Both the position numbers and the translations under genes were made by a program. A DNA stretch of 64,000 bases. Origin: Amorphochlora amoebiformis (taxonomy: Eukaryota > Cercozoa > Chlorarachniophyceae). This document shows positions 26,645 to 63,490 of this stretch, in pieces; position 1 is the stretch's first letter, and every line of letters begins with the position of its first letter. The notes below the pieces were generated by a model, which was given only the letters and a program-made list of their open reading frames with translations, did not search any database and was not told where the DNA came from. The stretch covers positions 930,001-994,000 of the forward strand of contig BAAHQB010000015.1 of the NCBI GenBank assembly GCA_054601695.1, in the 5' to 3' direction.

Positions 26645-27050
26645 TCACCATTGTCGTGAGTCTTTTGTCTTCATCCTCAACTGGTAATGCATATCAGACC
26701 AATCGATAAGATCTGACCACATATGCCTGAGAGAGTGTCCCTTCTCACAACCAGATTTGAGGTTGCCAAATGGGCTTGGAGGCGTGAAAAATGGTGGGGC
26801 ATCCAAGACCACACGTCCCGTCCGGAGAGAGACAACGTCGCGTAGAACTTCCACACGAATAACGAAAATGGTATCGTCTGTTGGAGATGTCTGCTCAAGA
26901 CGTCCAATCTTTATGTCTAAGCTCGTTCTCTCGCAGGCATCTATTACGTCGTTAAAGCCGGGAGGTGGGACGAATGGCGGGAAAAGGAAGGGCAAGAAGA
27001 GGGAATTGGTGAAGCGGGAGGGCGGGGTGAGGATATTTGAAGCTGATTCT
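26645..27050 (-). CDS. Probable 3' exon of an unrecognised protein
   Basis: An open minus-strand frame ends at TGA 26647-26645. It reads through a proline-rich start ([17 protein letters not shown]), a strand-rich middle ([20 protein letters not shown]) and a C-terminus with [21 protein letters not shown] possible acceptor lies near 27043 (AATCAG), just after an in-frame stop. The segment is non-repetitive and protein-like, but I do not recognise the family and could not find upstream exons. An overlapping plus-strand frame (26757-27140) is similarly long and basic, and I judged it less protein-like. It could instead be an exon of a divergent gene. Confidence 0.4.
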
Positions 27051-27139
27051 CAGTTTCCAAGCTGTAATCCTCAAACCGAGGTACCCTATAAATCACTTGG
27101 TGTTGGTTTTTGGGATCTAATGGAATATTTGAATAGGTA

Positions 27140-27299
27140 AGCATTGCGACTTTCAATATACTGCAGAAGAACTTCAACTTTAGTAAAAAGCCCTGGGTTT
27201 CACCTGGTATATGTATGCACGTAATATTATATATGTATACACATTTGTATGTATGTATAAGTGTTATACTATACATATGTATATTTATATGTGTGTATA

Positions 27300-27348
<49 letters not shown>

Positions 27349-27612
27349 TGTGAATATATATATGGTGTGAATATATATGTATGTATATATATATATATAT
27401 ATGTATATACTTGTATACATACATATACATGTTTGTAACATACATACACATGTATACACGTACATATTATCTATTTATACATACACATTTGCACGTATGT
27501 AAATGTTTTACTCCATATATATGTAAGAATATAAATATACATGTAACTCATGAATACATATACACACAAAAATAAATAAAATACATATATATATATATAT
27601 ATACATATATAT

Positions 27613-27696
<84 letters not shown>

Positions 27697-27807
27697 TAGA
27701 GAGAAAGAGAGGGAAAGAGAAAGAGAGAGGGGGAAAAAGAGAGAAATATTGTATATATGTACACATATTACATATATATATATATATATATATATAAATG
27801 CATATAG

Positions 27808-27838
<31 letters not shown>

Positions 27839-28004
27839 GATGTTATATATATATATATATATATAGATGTACTTTAATTTAATAAATTTAAGTATATATT
27901 TTACGGGAAATTATATGCACAAATCATACTTACATACATTCAAACCAACAGACATACACATCCAACAACAACAAACAATCACAAACGTCCAAACCACCAT
28001 TCAG
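27140..28004. repeat. TA/TATG microsatellite and GA tract upstream of the EEP gene
   Basis: Mostly microsatellite, including (TA)n at 27300-27345 and 27580-27690 and a short GA tract at 27697-27745. The missing 5' exon(s) of the EEP gene should lie here or further left, but none could be recognised. Confidence 0.5.
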
Positions 28005-28318
28005 AACACGCAAGTTGGGAATACCGCAAGATGTTAATTCATGACACCCTCTCAACGCTCAACACAGATATCGTCTGCTTACAAGAGGTACTAACTTCTC
28101 ACCGAAAAAATAAAAAAAAAATCTCACCGAAAAATAAAAAATGAACCCATGTATATATCGCAGGCGGATATAGACACCTTCGAGTCTGACTTCGCAGGTT
28201 ATAAATCCTCCTATTCCACGCAGAGATTGATAATCTCTATTCAGTAGCTCATACTGTCTGTAGTAATTAAATATCACCGTAGTAATTTACGATTACTTTG
28301 CGCTAACACATGGAAGTT

Positions 28319-28358
<40 letters not shown>

Positions 28359-28378
28359 TCATACGCACGCATAGTGTA

Positions 28379-28430
<52 letters not shown>

Positions 28431-28476
28431 AATATATATATTATATTATAATTTATATATATATATATATATATAC

Positions 28477-28541
<65 letters not shown>

Positions 28542-28794
28542 TTTAGTGTATATGGGTCACCTCGGTTACGATATGGTGCCGCCATCAGGTGCTTTGAAAC
28601 ATATATCTATTTTGCGTTACAAGTTTATATATATATATATATATATATGTTTGTACGCATATACAATATATATAGATATATGTATTTATAAATATATATG
28701 TGTGTGTGTGTAACATATATAAGATGTATATATAATAATTTATATATATATATATAATATATAAATATGTGTGTGTATGTGTGTTGTATATATA

Positions 28795-28884
<90 letters not shown>

Positions 28885-29138
28885 TATATTCTCTCCATAT
28901 TTAAGCATGTATTATGTACATACATACATGAATTAAAACACAAAATACACATTTGAATGAATCATATCTCAGTCAAAACGAAGAGGGATACACGTCATGG
29001 GCATACCAAGCCTTCAATCTTCTTCAAGCGGTTGACAATATGTTCTCATATATCAGATAAATTCGGAGATATTTCCCACTCCTACGTATATCAGTATTCT
29101 GTCAATATATCTCTTCTTATCTACATGCATATAATACG

Positions 29139-29175
<37 letters not shown>

Positions 29176-29822
29176 TGTATATATGTGTGTAGATGTATAC
29201 AAAATACCATCAGCTCAATACGTTTTTCTCAGGGACAAGTTTACACTTCACTGGCATAATCCACGTAGTCGGACGACCTTAATAGCATTGGAGATAAAGG
29301 TGGGTCTAACCGTAAACCCTAACCCTAACCCTAGCCCTAACCCTAACCCTAACCCTAACCCTAACCCTGACTACAACCCTTTCCGAATGCTACAGATCGT
29401 GAAATGTTCGCTGCTTGTGAAACTAGTGAATTGTTTGATTCCCCCATTCGCTTTGTTCAAATGCTTTTATTAGCGAGATATTTGTGCTCTTTTAGAGAGT
29501 GTCTGTGTGTGTTGTGTGTGTGTGTGTTTGCATTTTGTTGTATATGTGTGCAGGGTGTATGCAGATATACATATACACATATATGTAATACATGTATATG
29601 ATCTCCGCAGAATTCGTCAGGGGCTGATGCCACAGCTGTTGGCGCGTCTGTAGATACAAACCCGTTGGTAGATCCTGTGTCCTGGCCGGCAGCCGTAGAG
29701 GAGGAAAGGATATCTTCTGAGGAGAGCAAGGATTCCTTGCCTTCAGCACAGTAAATGCATTAAGATTTATATGTATGTATTTATGTATGTATACCTGTGT
29801 CTATATATGTATATATATTATT

Positions 29823-29870
<48 letters not shown>

Positions 29871-30342
29871 ACGGGACATCTTCGTGAGACATGTGGAAGA
29901 GCTACTAGCGCGAGATATTTTTCTATATACGTATAAATATGCATATTTTTGTACATATACATACATATATATACACATACATATTATATACACATATATA
30001 TGTATATTTCTTTGTAGATATGGGCAGATGGTTTACGTAGCTAACTGCCATTTGCAATGTGGGGGCTCAGCAGGAGGTTATATATACACATATATACATA
30101 TATATATATATATACATACATATATACATATATATATATATTTTTATATATAATCAAGTACGTACATATACACAAATATGTATACATAAAATATGTAATA
30201 TGTATATATATATATATATATATATGTAAATTTATATAATGTACATATATGCTTATGTGCATATATAATGCACATTTATATGTACGTATGCATACATAAT
30301 GGAATATGTATATTTATATATATTAGTATATATATATATATA

Positions 30343-30421
<79 letters not shown>

Positions 30422-30636
30422 TATATATATATGTATATATATATATATATATATGTATATTAGGTGTGAATGTGCACCATACTCGCACCCTCCAGATGCG
30501 CTCGGCGCTTCGTAGAATGCGCTGGCATATGATAAGGTCATTTTTTTTTTTTTTAACTCTCTTTTTATCTCCCCCCTTTTCACTCTCTCCCTCTGCTCTC
30601 CCCTCTATCTCTCTCCCTTCTATATCTTTCCCTTTC

Positions 30637-30669
<33 letters not shown>

Positions 30670-31690
30670 GTATATGTATATAATATATACATATATATAT
30701 ATATGCATATGTATATATATATATATATATCTTATATCTCCCACTATTTTCTCGTATCTTCTCTCCCTCACTCACTCCTCTCACTTTCCCTCGCTCTCTT
30801 CTCTCCCCCTTTCTCTCTCTGACTCTCTCTCTGACTCTCTCTCTTTCTCTCTCTCTCCTCTTCTCTCGCTCGCTCGCCTCTCTCTTCCTCTCTCCCACTT
30901 TTCTCTCTCTCTCTCCGACTTTCTAATTTTCTCTCTCTCTCTCGTCTCTTTCTCTCTCTCTCTCATTCTCTGCCCTAAGACGAAATGAACAAACATATCC
31001 AATCGATTACAATTAAAACTGAATCTACATGAGTTATCACAAACAACTTTCCGTAAAGTTCTTTTAGAATTCAGATTTAGAATTCAGATCTAGATTCCAC
31101 GCCACATGGGAAAATTTTTCAGAATCGCACTCGAATTGAAAAAATATAAATATATATATATATATATTAAATACATATATTATAATGAACTTGATCCTAA
31201 GTCTTAACCCTGTGAGGATATTAATTAGATTTTATCTCATTGCGGTGACCATGCGCGAAATTAAAAAAAAAAATTATAATTTCTGAAATGTGCTCGCACG
31301 TAGGCATGATATCGACCTGAAAGACGTCGCGCTCTTCGTCTGCGGAGACTTCAACTGTCCGCCATCCGATCCCGTGTGCCAGCTGCTTACACGAGGGTAT
31401 TTTTAATCTTTCTCCTGGAAAGTTCTCCTGGACAATAATATTTCCTCAGTTCTCCTGGAAAATATTTCCTCGGTTTCTCCTGGAAAATATGTCCTCAGTT
31501 CTCCTGGAAAAAATATCTCTGTCTGTTCTCGTGGAGAGAGATTAATAACTTGTGGAATCTCTTCCTCATTCCTCATTTCTCGCTGTCCCACCCTTGTCCT
31601 CCCACCTGCTCTCTCCTCCTCAATGTCTTACCTCCAATTATTCACTTCTCTTCTCTCTTCCCTCTCAACTTATGTGTCATATGTACATGA

Positions 31691-31723
<33 letters not shown>

Positions 31724-32078
31724 TTACATATCGCCTACTTGTTTTGTTAGATATAACACCCCTGAGGAGATTGACCAATACTTCAAAGGCAATGACTTAG
31801 CCTTCGAGAACGAGGTCAGGGTTACGTATGTAGGAGAGAGGAGGGAGAGAGAGAGAGAGAGAGAGAGATGAGAAGCGTAGAGAGAAACTATAGTTGGCAC
31901 CTGAGGGCAGCTAGGAGAGAGAGAGAGATGAGAAGTGTAGAGAGAAAATATAGTTGGCACCTGAGGGCTGCTAGGAGGGAGAGAGAGAGAAAGAGAGAGA
32001 TGAGAAGCGTAGAGAGAAAATATAGTTGGCACCTGAGGGCTGCTGACAACCAGTTAACCTCTTCATATGTATGCATAC

Positions 32079-32117
<39 letters not shown>

Positions 32118-32413
32118 ATATAATGTTAAGTTAATATGTATGCGTGTATATGTGTGAAGATATATACAAATTATGAAATAGGTGTGTAAATATACATGTA
32201 TATATATATATATATATATACATATATATGTTATATATATATATATATATATGTATGTATACAAATGCGTGTGTGTGTGAAAATGTATAAAATATATATA
32301 TACATACACATATATATATAATATATACGCACACATACACATATACACACATACATTTACACATACATATATATATATATATATACATATATAAAATATA
32401 TATACACACACAC

Positions 32414-32448
<35 letters not shown>

Positions 32449-32488
32449 TTCATGTAAGTATGTATATGTATATACAACATTTAAATGC

Positions 32489-32532
<44 letters not shown>

Positions 32533-32681
32533 TTACACTTGAAATCAAATGTCTTAGCATTTGAGAACGAGGTTAGGTTGCATATGTCTATATACATATG
32601 TGTATATATTATATTATATATATATACACATATATATAAAATGTAAGGGTAAATATACTTCAAGGGTAATGACTTATCCAT

Positions 32682-32715
<34 letters not shown>

Positions 32716-33411
32716 ATATATATGTATGTATGTGTGCATGTATGTATATATGTAAACATATACATGTAAACATACACACATATACATACATATTCATATC
32801 CCTATACACATAAACATACAATCTATACACATATACATATATGTACATATATACATGTAATCGTCAGATCCATCTCGCCGACTCCCACCATTTTCTCAAG
32901 GAAACTCGCCGGAAATTTCCCACCTTCGTTCGGCAGCACAAAGTACACCTTTGGAACTTTCCTAGAATACTCCATCTGACCTAAACCTTGTCCCAAAACA
33001 AAAAAACACAGCCATGAAAAAAACCTTCAAGTTCTCTCCTACATATAACCTATCCATATTTTCTCGAAGAATATCTTTTTTTTTTTTCCTGAATTTTTCG
33101 TTTTTTTTTTTTTTTTTCCTGAATCCTTCTTGCTCCTCTCTCTCTCACTCACTCACTCACTCTCGCTCACTCTCGCTCGCTGTCCCTCTCTTTCCCGTCG
33201 CCCATTCTTAACATAACCTTCTCGCTGGTTGGTTGTCAGAGCAATAACTTCACCGTCGGCCTGACCATGGATTATATCTTCTACACGCCGCATACAATGC
33301 GTTTGGAAGCTATCAGGGATCCATTCTCCAAGAATTGGGTGGGTGAAATCGATCTTGATGTGTTATGTGTGAGATTGATGGTTTGTGGAGGGTTGAAATA
33401 ATGTATGTGTT

Positions 33412-33450
<39 letters not shown>

Positions 33451-33548
33451 GTATATATATATATGTATACATGTATTATGTATATATATACATATATATA
33501 TATATGTAAATGTATACTCACATACGAATATAAATGTATGTATATATG

Positions 33549-33586
<38 letters not shown>

Positions 33587-33637
33587 CATACTAGAAGTCG
33601 TTGGAGATATGTACGTACATATTTATGTACACACACA

Positions 33638-33688
<51 letters not shown>

Positions 33689-34045
33689 AATATACTAGAA
33701 GTCGATAGTTTGTGTAAGTGGGCTGATCCAAATGAGTATATATATATATATATACATATATATACATATATGTATAATATTTATATATATTTGTACATAA
33801 TATGTACGTATATAGAAACATATACTTAAAAATGTATATATATATATACATATATAAATATATATATATATATATGTATATATATATTTATATATATCTA
33901 CACAACAGTATATCTACATCGTACCTACATCTTTATATAGACATATATATATATATGTACATATATATATATATATATATAAAATACATATTTATATACA
34001 AAACACGTCCCCCAGAAATCGATGGTTCGCAGAAGTGGGTTGATA

Positions 34046-34129
<84 letters not shown>

Positions 34130-34235
34130 CATATATATACATATACAAATATATATATATACACATGTATAAAATACATATTTATATACATAACTCACCC
34201 CAGAAATCGATGGTTCGCAGAAGTGGGTTGATACC

Positions 34236-34288
<53 letters not shown>

Positions 34289-34347
34289 ATACATATTTAT
34301 ATACCTAACACGTCCCAGAAATCGATGGTTCGCAGAAGTGGGTTGAT

Positions 34348-34396
<49 letters not shown>

Positions 34397-34562
34397 TACA
34401 TATAATTATATATATAATACATATTTATATATACATAACACGTCCCCGAAATCGATGGTTCGCAGAAGTGGGTTGATACCGAATATATATATATATATAT
34501 ATAATACATATGTATATACATAACACACCCCAGAAATCGATGGTTCGCAGAAGTGGGTTGAT

Positions 34563-34642
<80 letters not shown>

Positions 34643-34953
34643 AAAATACATATTTATATACATAACACGTTCCCCAGAAATCGATGGTTCGCAGAAGTGG
34701 GTTGATACCGAATGAATGGCATCCATCCGACCACCTTCCCCTAGTGGCCAAATTCATATTTGACAAGACTTCTCAGGTTTGGCATACTCTAGTATAGTAT
34801 ATGTGCGTATGTGTATGCAATAATATATGTATGTATATTATGTGTATGTATGAATTAGTGTGTATGTGTGTTGAGCGTATGTATTCGTTTGTTTGATATG
34901 ATGTAATGTTATGTATGTATAGGTATACATAATATATATATATATATATATAC

Positions 34954-34994
<41 letters not shown>

Positions 34995-35070
34995 ATATAT
35001 ATATATATTATATATATATATGTATATATAGTCTACATATTTATATATCCTCCTCCAAGACAAGACTGAG

Positions 35071-35128
<58 letters not shown>

Positions 35129-35155
35129 CAATATATATATACATATACATATATC

Positions 35156-35224
<69 letters not shown>

Positions 35225-35251
35225 AGTGTATATATATATATATATATATAT

Positions 35252-35291
<40 letters not shown>

Positions 35292-35388
35292 ACCTCTCCA
35301 TTTCCGATGAAGATCCAGCCAATTCCTCTCCCTCAAGGTATTTGCATTGTAATATATATATATATATATATGTATGTATATATATATA

Positions 35389-35419
<31 letters not shown>

Positions 35420-36426
35420 GATATCTATTTATTGCATGTATAAACATACAAACATATATTTCCATACTTAGCATCATTTACATATATCGATCCACCCAAT
35501 TATGTGTCTATATATATATTTGAAATCGTATACATGTATACCTATATATATATATATAGTATATATATATATATATATAAATTATATATATATATATAAA
35601 TTATATATATATGTAATTAAATATATATTGTATATGTTACATATACATATATATATTTATAAATATATATCGTAATTCTGAAACACAACTTCAGGAAGTC
35701 GAAGACGGAAATCGAAGAGCTTCTAGGACGTCTAGATGATATACAGGTATCCCCGAACTTTTCCTAGCTCTCTCTCCCGCTCTTTTCTCTCTCACTCTCT
35801 TATTCTTCTCTCTCTCTCTTTCTTCTTCCCTCTCTCTCTCTTTCTCGCTCGCTCTCCCTCCCTTCTCTCGGTCCCTCTCACTCTTGCGCGCGCTCTCTCT
35901 CTCTCTCTCAATCTCTCCCTCTCGATCTCTCCCTCTCGATCTCTCCCTCTCTCTCTCTCTCTCTCTCGATCATCCCACGCCTTTGATTGTCAAGAAATCC
36001 CACGTCTTGACTGTCAAGACACCCATATGCCCCAATGGCAGGGTTTGGCTGTCAAGAGAGTCCGTGAGCAAGTTAGACCCTTGTAAACTGGCGAATACAC
36101 CCCACATATTCACTGTCAAGACACCCCACACATTGACTGTCAAGACATCCCACGTCTTTTGACTGTCAAGACGTCCCATGTCTTGACAGTCAATCTCTCT
36201 CTCTCTCTGTGAACCTGATCTATATCCCTCTCCAATCTCAATAGGGTTCGCTGTCGGCGCTTGTGGAGAAGATAAATGACATTCAGGATGAGTTGTACGA
36301 AGCTCAGACGACGGTTAAGAATATCATTATTCATAACGAGGTGATTGTTTGTTTATATTTTTAGGTGTTTTTGTGTGGTGTGTACGTACACGTGTGTATG
36401 TGATATGTGTACATGTGCATATCATG

Positions 36427-36483
<57 letters not shown>

Positions 36484-36863
36484 GTGAATATATGTGTTAT
36501 ATGTAGGTATGTATATATACATATAGATACATACATACAAATATATATATATATATATAACACATATCATATACATACATACACACACATCCATAATACA
36601 ATAATAACCCGTAAATATATATATATATGCTCATACAAACAACAATTACAAACAGTTAAAACTGACATTTATACCTTGATTAGACATGGGAGGAAGAACA
36701 GAATTCTGATCTGGAAGACGATGACAATGATTCCTCAGCAGAGGTCGCTAAGATCGCTGCAGTCATACCACAAGCTGTCGACAGGACTAAGGAGCTGCTT
36801 CTATCTAGCTCCGCCGTCTCGAATAGATCATACGACATGATTCAGCTTGGGGATTATATTTAA
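28005..36863 (+). CDS. CCR4-type endonuclease/exonuclease/phosphatase protein, 5' end missing
   Basis: Exons recognised: 28005-28087, 28164-28197, 28973-29030, 29233-29299, 29611-29750, 29889-29930, 30018-30076, 30464-30536, 31304-31396, 31751-31814, 33240-33338, 34678-34776, 35291-35337, 35695-35746, 36245-36340 and 36684-36863 (TAA 36861-36863). All junctions agree in phase. EEP-fold motifs in order: SWEYRK then DIVCLQE (metal-binding Glu), [30 protein letters not shown] (Asp/Asn), LTMDYIFY and [14 protein letters not shown] (catalytic Asp-His). This matches the CCR4/angel/nocturnin-like branch, which removes 3' nucleotides from RNA; the true substrate is unknown. Between the second and third motif groups is an acidic/Ala-rich insert (exon 29611-29750). 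After the fold is a tail with a likely coiled coil ([27 protein letters not shown]) and an acidic Asp/Glu patch. The first strand (normally YNIL) is not found; ATG 28031 is a possible but truncating start. The 28197 donor and exon 29889-29930 are the weakest calls. Confidence 0.85.
29313..29369 (+). repeat. Intronic (CCCTAA)n telomere-type array
   Basis: About nine consecutive CCCTAA units, with one CCCTAG variant, lie inside the EEP-gene intron after exon 29233-29299. The C-rich strand is the sense strand of the gene. Confidence 0.9.
30560..30985 (+). repeat. Pyrimidine tract in EEP-gene intron
   Basis: CT-rich simple sequence, interrupted by TA repeats, fills most of the intron after exon 30464-30536. 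It is pyrimidine-rich on the sense strand. Confidence 0.85.
31405..31535 (+). repeat. Short tandem TTCTCCTGGAAA repeats
   Basis: Immediately downstream of the donor of EEP exon 31304-31396, a TTCTCCTGGAAA(A/G)-based unit of about 20-30 bp is repeated five times (31408-31520), with intervening ATATTTCCTCAG-like sequence carrying CAG/CGG acceptor-like ends. Confidence 0.7.
31858..32050 (+). repeat. Three tandem units of about 60 bp in EEP-gene intron
   Basis: Units with the core GAGATGAGAAGCGTAGAGAG, continuing to GTTGGCACCTGAGGGC, begin near 31866, 31926 and 31999. They are linked by GAGA runs and are purine-rich on the sense strand, an exception to the pyrimidine bias of other tracts in the window. 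Confidence 0.8.
32545..32685 (+). repeat. Two fragments copied from EEP exon 31751-31814
   Basis: At 32551-32580 the sequence matches the 3' half of the exon with its donor (TTTGAGAACGAGGTTAGG against TTCGAGAACGAGGTCAGG). At 32655-32680 it matches the exon's middle (TACTTCAAGGGTAATGACTT against TACTTCAAAGGCAATGACTT). Both lie in the downstream intron among TA repeats. Confidence 0.7.
34000..34712 (+). repeat. Acceptor edge of EEP exon 34678-34776 repeated five times upstream
   Basis: A unit made of the acceptor (CCCCAG) and the first ~35 exon bases (core AAATCGATGGTTCGCAGAAG) occurs at about 34008-34050, 34192-34238, 34312-34352, 34443-34484 and 34527-34567, then at the true exon (34672-34712). 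Each unit is followed by (TA)n and preceded by a TATTTATATACATAACAC-like stretch, so the whole composite of exon edge, TA run and intron tail is tandemly repeated. Only the last copy continues into the SDH-motif coding sequence. Confidence 0.9.
35755..35968 (+). repeat. Pyrimidine tract after EEP exon 35695-35746
   Basis: CT-rich simple sequence, pyrimidine on the sense strand, starting within 20 bases of the donor. Confidence 0.85.
35985..36200 (+). repeat. GACTGTCAAGAC(A/G)TCCCAC tandem units
   Basis: About seven imperfect units of 19-25 bp built on TGACTGTCAAGACACCCCAC lie in the intron before EEP exon 36245-36340. The segment AACTGGCGAATACACCCCAC at 36084-36103 and the following unit recur inverted at 49165-49225. 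Confidence 0.85.
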
Positions 36864-36959
36864 ATTTTACAGTTCATTGACATGTATGAACTTGTCAAGT
36901 TGCCTATGACTTATTAATAGTTTCACGTAAGCTATAATTATTAGACTCTTGCTAGTATA

Positions 36960-37860
36960 TATCACTCGAGCTATTTGTTACAGAGGCCATGTTGCGAAGG
37001 GGGGGATGTCAGGAGAACAGTTTGAGAAGTAAACAATAATTATTTTGGATAACTTGTCGGGTTTCTACTAGTTCTAGGGATGACCACAGCTGAACACACA
37101 CTGGAAAGGATGGAAAACATTGTTGAAACATAGTACGTACTAGTCGTAAGGTACGTAAGGAGTATCAGTATCTTAGTAGGTACGTACGTATGGTGTGTAC
37201 GTGCTAGATACGCATGTTGTTATGTTTGTGCGTATGTTGGAATTTGACGTATGCAAGTAAATATTGTAGTACGCATGCGCGCATATTGGTGCGTCCGTAT
37301 GGTGTGTACGTTGTGTTAGATACGCATGTTGTCATGTTGTGCGTATGTTGGCATTTGATACGTAAGTAAATATGGTAGTACTCATGCGCGCATGGTGCGT
37401 ACGTAGGTAAGTTAGTACGCATGCAGATACGTATGACGATACGTATGGGTGTATTAAGCGTCGTACGTATGTAGGTACTGAGATTAAGTGGACTATAGTA
37501 TTGTCTCATTATTGTTGTTCGTATTTCGAAGATAAGTAAGTTACTTAGTCGAGGAAAATAGCGACTCACGATGTTTAGCGAAGTCAGTAGGGTTGATTGG
37601 CAGTTGATGCCTTTAGTGAAACGTCGGCAAGTTGCTCTTTAGTCGGTACGTATTTCAGTTGATTGACTTTGCACGAAGGTATCGGTACATAATGTAATAA
37701 GCTTTTCCATTTCCTTCGTTTAAAGCATTTTCCGCAATCTTGATGCATGACTGATTCTAGTGATTGTCCACATACATGTACTAGATGTAGGCACAGACTG
37801 GTCATCACCGTGTCATACCCAGATACATCCCAATCCCTAGATATCAGAGTTGGCACATAG
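36960..37860 (-). mobile_element. Ty1/copia-type retroelement remnant
   Basis: A minus-strand frame ending at 37584 carries QLKYVPTKEQLADVSLKAST, which resembles the C-terminal end of Ty1/copia RNase H (consensus YVPT.EQLADI.TK). The sequence upstream in that frame is degenerate. At 36988-37010 on the plus strand a G-rich run followed by TGTCAGGAGAACAG looks like a polypurine tract and LTR start, but it points the other way, so the element is rearranged or one of these signals is spurious. A ~115-bp imperfect tandem unit (37205-37440, core TACGCATGTTGT..GTGCGTATGTTGG) lies between them. No intact coding region remains. Confidence 0.4.
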
Positions 37861-38206
37861 CCGCTAGTAGTACACAGCTAGTATCTCAGGCAAGATAGAA
37901 TAGCTCGAGTATAGCGGATCAATAATACATGTATATATGTTGGCGGTCATGGAATATATGGAAATGAAAGATATTGATCTGATTGATGCTATAATTACTA
38001 GCCTTAATGTTATTAATCAATTTCTTTCTACTAGATATAGATAGTCTTTACATGTACCGTATGATGTACGGTCGCGATATATCGATAGATAGAGATCGGA
38101 TCGTTAATACAATGAAATTAGGCCAAAAATACTCATTCATCGTTGCGGTTGAATGAATTATACATTCTATATATGAATTATACATTCTTCTATATATCGG
38201 CCGCGG

Positions 38207-61752
<23,546 letters not shown>

Positions 61753-62008
61753 TCCTATCTTTGTCAACGAGGATTGGGCGGGTTGGGCACCATTCCCGAG
61801 GTTTTTTTTCTTAATCTCTCCTAGAAATGCCGCAGGAATTAAAAATTCGGTTACCCATCTCTTTGACCCTCCTTCAGAAATTCTGCCGGTCCTGCGCCCC
61901 TCCCCTTTGACCAGAGGAGCTCTTCCACTTTGTCTGCTCCCCCTAAGCCTTATCTCCCATTCTCAGCGACCCTTATGCCTGTGTGTTTCTTGTCTCACCC
62001 AGCTCCCC
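61753..62008. promoter_or_regulatory. Putative bidirectional promoter region
   Basis: The 256 bases between the start codon of the NHL-SAM gene (minus) and that of the V-PPase gene (plus) are unique, mixed-composition sequence with no TA arrays. No TATA box is obvious. Head-to-head spacing implies a shared regulatory region; upstream noncoding exons for either gene cannot be ruled out. Confidence 0.5.
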
Positions 62009-62952
62009 ATGGAACGATTTTTCGCTGACCCCTTACTGGGCGCCGCCGCGCCGATGACATCGGGAGTGGACAACGCGTTCACAGCCTGTCCCGTCTCCCC
62101 AGAGGTCATCATCGCGACCTCGACGCTCTGTGGCTTCGCGTACACCCTCTACTCGTACTATGTTACCTCCCAGGCGCCGTTTCAGGTCGGGAAGCGAGAG
62201 GACAGCGACAAAGAGGTGAGTTCTGCGTTAGACTGCGTAGTCAGCACGGCTTTTGGGTAATATCGGGTTTGCATGATGGAGGGTCCTGAGCAATGCATAT
62301 CGATGACTAGAGGGGTAACTCTCCTCTGAGGAGCTGTAGGCTAATCAGAAAGGCTAGTGGGGGTTCATGGGGCGTGTCTATGGGCCCTTGTTTCTGATAT
62401 ATCTTCTGTGTGTGCGGCAGATGCCGCTGGCTGCGGAGGGTGGAGCTGATGTGAAGCTTATCAACTCGCGGTGAGTTGCCCCGTGTTGTGTTATGTAGGC
62501 GATAGGATCCGGGGAGGCGGAAAGGAACGTGTGTGTCCAGCTTTCGAGGCTGAGCGATTTTATTTTTGGTTTTCCTAGTCTGCTCAAGTACGCTGGCCTC
62601 ATCACCCGTGGAGCTCTGTCTTTCCTTTACTACGAGTATATTTGCATCATTATCTTTGCCCTGGTAATGCGTATTCATGTCTGTGATCATTCTACGGCTA
62701 AGCTAAACATTGCGTATTTGGGGTACAGCTTTTTTCTCTGGTTGCTGGATCTGCTCTTGGATACCTCACGACCACCGAGCGGGGAATTCTTACTGTTATT
62801 GCCTATATTCTTGGAACCTCCACTTCACTTCTGTCCGGCTGGATCGGTGATAATTATGTAAACCTTTGTATGTGTGAGCATTTAGTACGTGTGTTTTTGT
62901 GCATGCGTGTCATATGCGCACGCACATTTATTCATACGTACTATTCATTACA

Positions 62953-63039
<87 letters not shown>

Positions 63040-63117
63040 GCACATATGAATATTTCCATACATTATTTTCACATTATTCATACAGTACGCGGCAATGCAA
63101 TATATGTCTTTTCACAC

Positions 63118-63149
<32 letters not shown>

Positions 63150-63296
63150 ATATATACATTATATATATATATATATATATAACATAAAATATATTGATTG
63201 GAAATATATTACATAAATATATTACTTACACATATGTATCTAATATATAATGCATATATATATATATATATATATTACATGATAAGTATATCAACT

Positions 63297-63328
<32 letters not shown>

Positions 63329-63429
63329 CGTATATTTACAATACTTACATACTTTTAGGCATGCGTATTGCCATCCAACAACACCTATATATTATATATA
63401 TACACGTCCATATATAATATATATATATA

Positions 63430-63490
<61 letters not shown>

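Noticed and set aside
26757-27140. 127-codon plus-strand frame
   Set aside because: Basic and low in domain-like pattern; the overlapping minus frame is more protein-like. Neither is proven.
29400-29475. Exon after the CCCTAA array in the EEP gene
   Set aside because: Open in the expected phase but the peptide does not match the EEP fold and has no clear donor; exons 29233-29299 and 29611-29750 join in phase without it.
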